The translations under genes and the position numbers were made by a program. Below the pieces are notes generated by a model, which searched no databases, was not told where the DNA came from, and saw nothing but the letters and a program-made list of their open reading frames with translations. DNA of 64,000 bases from Gammaproteobacteria bacterium (ex Lamellibrachia satsuma) (GTDB taxonomy: Bacteria > Pseudomonadota > Gammaproteobacteria > Chromatiales > Chromatiaceae). Positions 63,331-64,000 of the stretch are shown here, piece after piece (position 1 is the first letter of the stretch; every line of letters begins with the position of its first letter). Location: assembly GCA_019623805.1 (NCBI GenBank), contig CP053680.1, positions 2,086,001 to 2,150,000 on the forward strand. The letters run 5' to 3'.

Positions 63331-63860
63331 GTCGCATCAGTAAAGTGCTCTGGATGCTCGCCTGTGTGCTGCCGGTGCTGTTTGTCGTGGGTTGTGCCAA
63401 GCCACAGATCAATGATCTGAAGAAGTTTGTGGCGAAAGAGAAAGCGGCAAGCCCGTCGCAGATTGAGCCGATTCCAGAGATCCGCCAGATCGAGACTTTT
63501 CTCTACGATCATCAAGACAGGCGCGATCCCTTTGCACCCTCTTCGGAGCAGCCGTCTGCAGAGCGAACCGTCGTTGATAGCGGGATAGCTCCCGATTTCA
63601 ATCGGCGCAAAGAGGAGCTTGAATCCTACTCTCTCGATACCCTTCGAATGGTTGGTACCCTGGAGCAGAATGAGATTGCCTGGGCCTTGGTGCAGACGAG
63701 GGAGGGCACTATTCACAGGGTGCGTAGTGGTAACCACATGGGCCGTAATTACGGGCGGATAACACAAATTTCGGAAGAGAAGATCGGCTTGACCGAAATT
63801 GTGCAGGATGGGTTGGGCGGCTATCGTGAACGCCCGGCATCGCTTGCGTTGACAGAATAG
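63327..63860 (+). CDS. pilP: Type IV pilus lipoprotein PilP
   Basis: 177 residues. Signal with lipobox VVGCAKP (lipidated Cys about residue 23), then an unstructured stretch and a beta domain (LDTLRMVGTLEQNEIAWALV, GNHMGRNYGRITQI). Links PilNO to the PilQ secretin. Confidence 0.94.
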   Translation: MSRISKVLWMLACVLPVLFVVGCAKPQINDLKKFVAKEKAASPSQIEPIPEIRQIETFLYDHQDRRDPFAPSSEQPSAERTVVDSGIAPDFNRRKEELESYSLDTLRMVGTLEQNEIAWALVQTREGTIHRVRSGNHMGRNYGRITQISEEKIGLTEIVQDGLGGYRERPASLALTE

Positions 63861-63877
63861 TTCTGAGGAATTGCGAG

Positions 63878-64000
63878 ATGAACGTTATGCCTATGGCATT
63901 CTGGCGTAGAGGGGAGAATGCCTCAGTCGCTGCTAACCAAAAGAGACGCGGTCACGCTGTACTCTTTTTGCTCCTGTTGTGGACGCTTCCCGCGCTGGTT
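63878..64000 (+). CDS. pilQ: Type IV pilus secretin PilQ, N-terminal end (cut by window)
   Basis: 41 residues visible from ATG 63878 with GAGG upstream: a positively charged start and the hydrophobic signal core AVLFLLLLWTLPALV. Assignment as PilQ rests on the position after pilP. Confidence 0.8.
   Translation, partial: MNVMPMAFWRRGENASVAANQKRRGHAVLFLLLLWTLPALV

Overview
The window is chromosomal DNA of moderate to high GC content, densely coded, and looks like a sulfur-oxidising, probably CO2-fixing gammaproteobacterium of the Chromatiales/Sedimenticola/tubeworm-symbiont kind. This placement is inferred from gene content: UvrD, HemW, NqrM-like or Rnf genes, a DUF3135 and a DUF2835 protein, PilMNOPQ and class III ribonucleotide reductase all have gammaproteobacterial character, while 2-oxoglutarate:ferredoxin oxidoreductase with succinyl-CoA synthetase, a fumarate-reductase-like set and a PPi-type phosphofructokinase recall chemoautotrophic sulfur oxidisers. 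No rRNA, tRNA or CRISPR was seen.

Layout. 1-5.1 kb: end of uvrD, a lone TRAP solute-binding protein, hemW, a Rof-like protein, a DUF3135 protein, rpmE and a secreted nuclease. 5.1-9.9 kb (minus): rnfC-D-G-E-A plus a small Cys-rich membrane protein, with no rnfB. 10.3-15.4 kb: PPi-type PFK; nrdD, a separate 57-residue glycyl-radical protein, and nrdG, behind predicted FNR and NrdR sites; an HDOD protein. 15.5-18.6 kb: trpB, a CPXCG protein, a hypothetical, a DUF2835 protein and trmN6.

18.6-38.5 kb is the metabolic core. Transcribed leftward are korA-korB, a PFOR-like 823-residue protein with a ferredoxin tail, a four-helix-bundle gene, the missing rnfB, a 1505-residue PFOR-like iron-sulfur protein whose TPP sites look destroyed, then sucC and sucD. 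Beside it lie a NuoF-like protein, a fumarate-reductase-like flavoprotein and an FrdB-like protein (candidate soluble NADH:fumarate reductase), and divergent gltA. Together these could run citrate, 2-oxoglutarate, succinyl-CoA, succinate and fumarate steps in either direction, with Rnf exchanging electrons between NADH and ferredoxin. This is the best candidate for an undescribed system in the window.

38.5-57 kb is accessory DNA: a rhodanese, HipBA, a coiled-coil protein, a FitAB toxin-antitoxin pair and a DUF1566/LytM fusion between 152-bp direct repeats, a hemerythrin, then a decaying island between two copies of the gltD 5' end. In that island an IS21 element with target duplication splits a sigma-54 activator gene, a predicted sigma-54 promoter precedes a secreted TSP3-repeat protein gene with a poly-A frameshift, and an IS3 element truncates both this gene and a parD antitoxin gene. 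57-64 kb returns to core genes: gltD, two hypotheticals, mrcA (PBP1A) and pilMNOPQ.

Several families of dispersed intergenic palindromes and heptamer tandem repeats punctuate the window.
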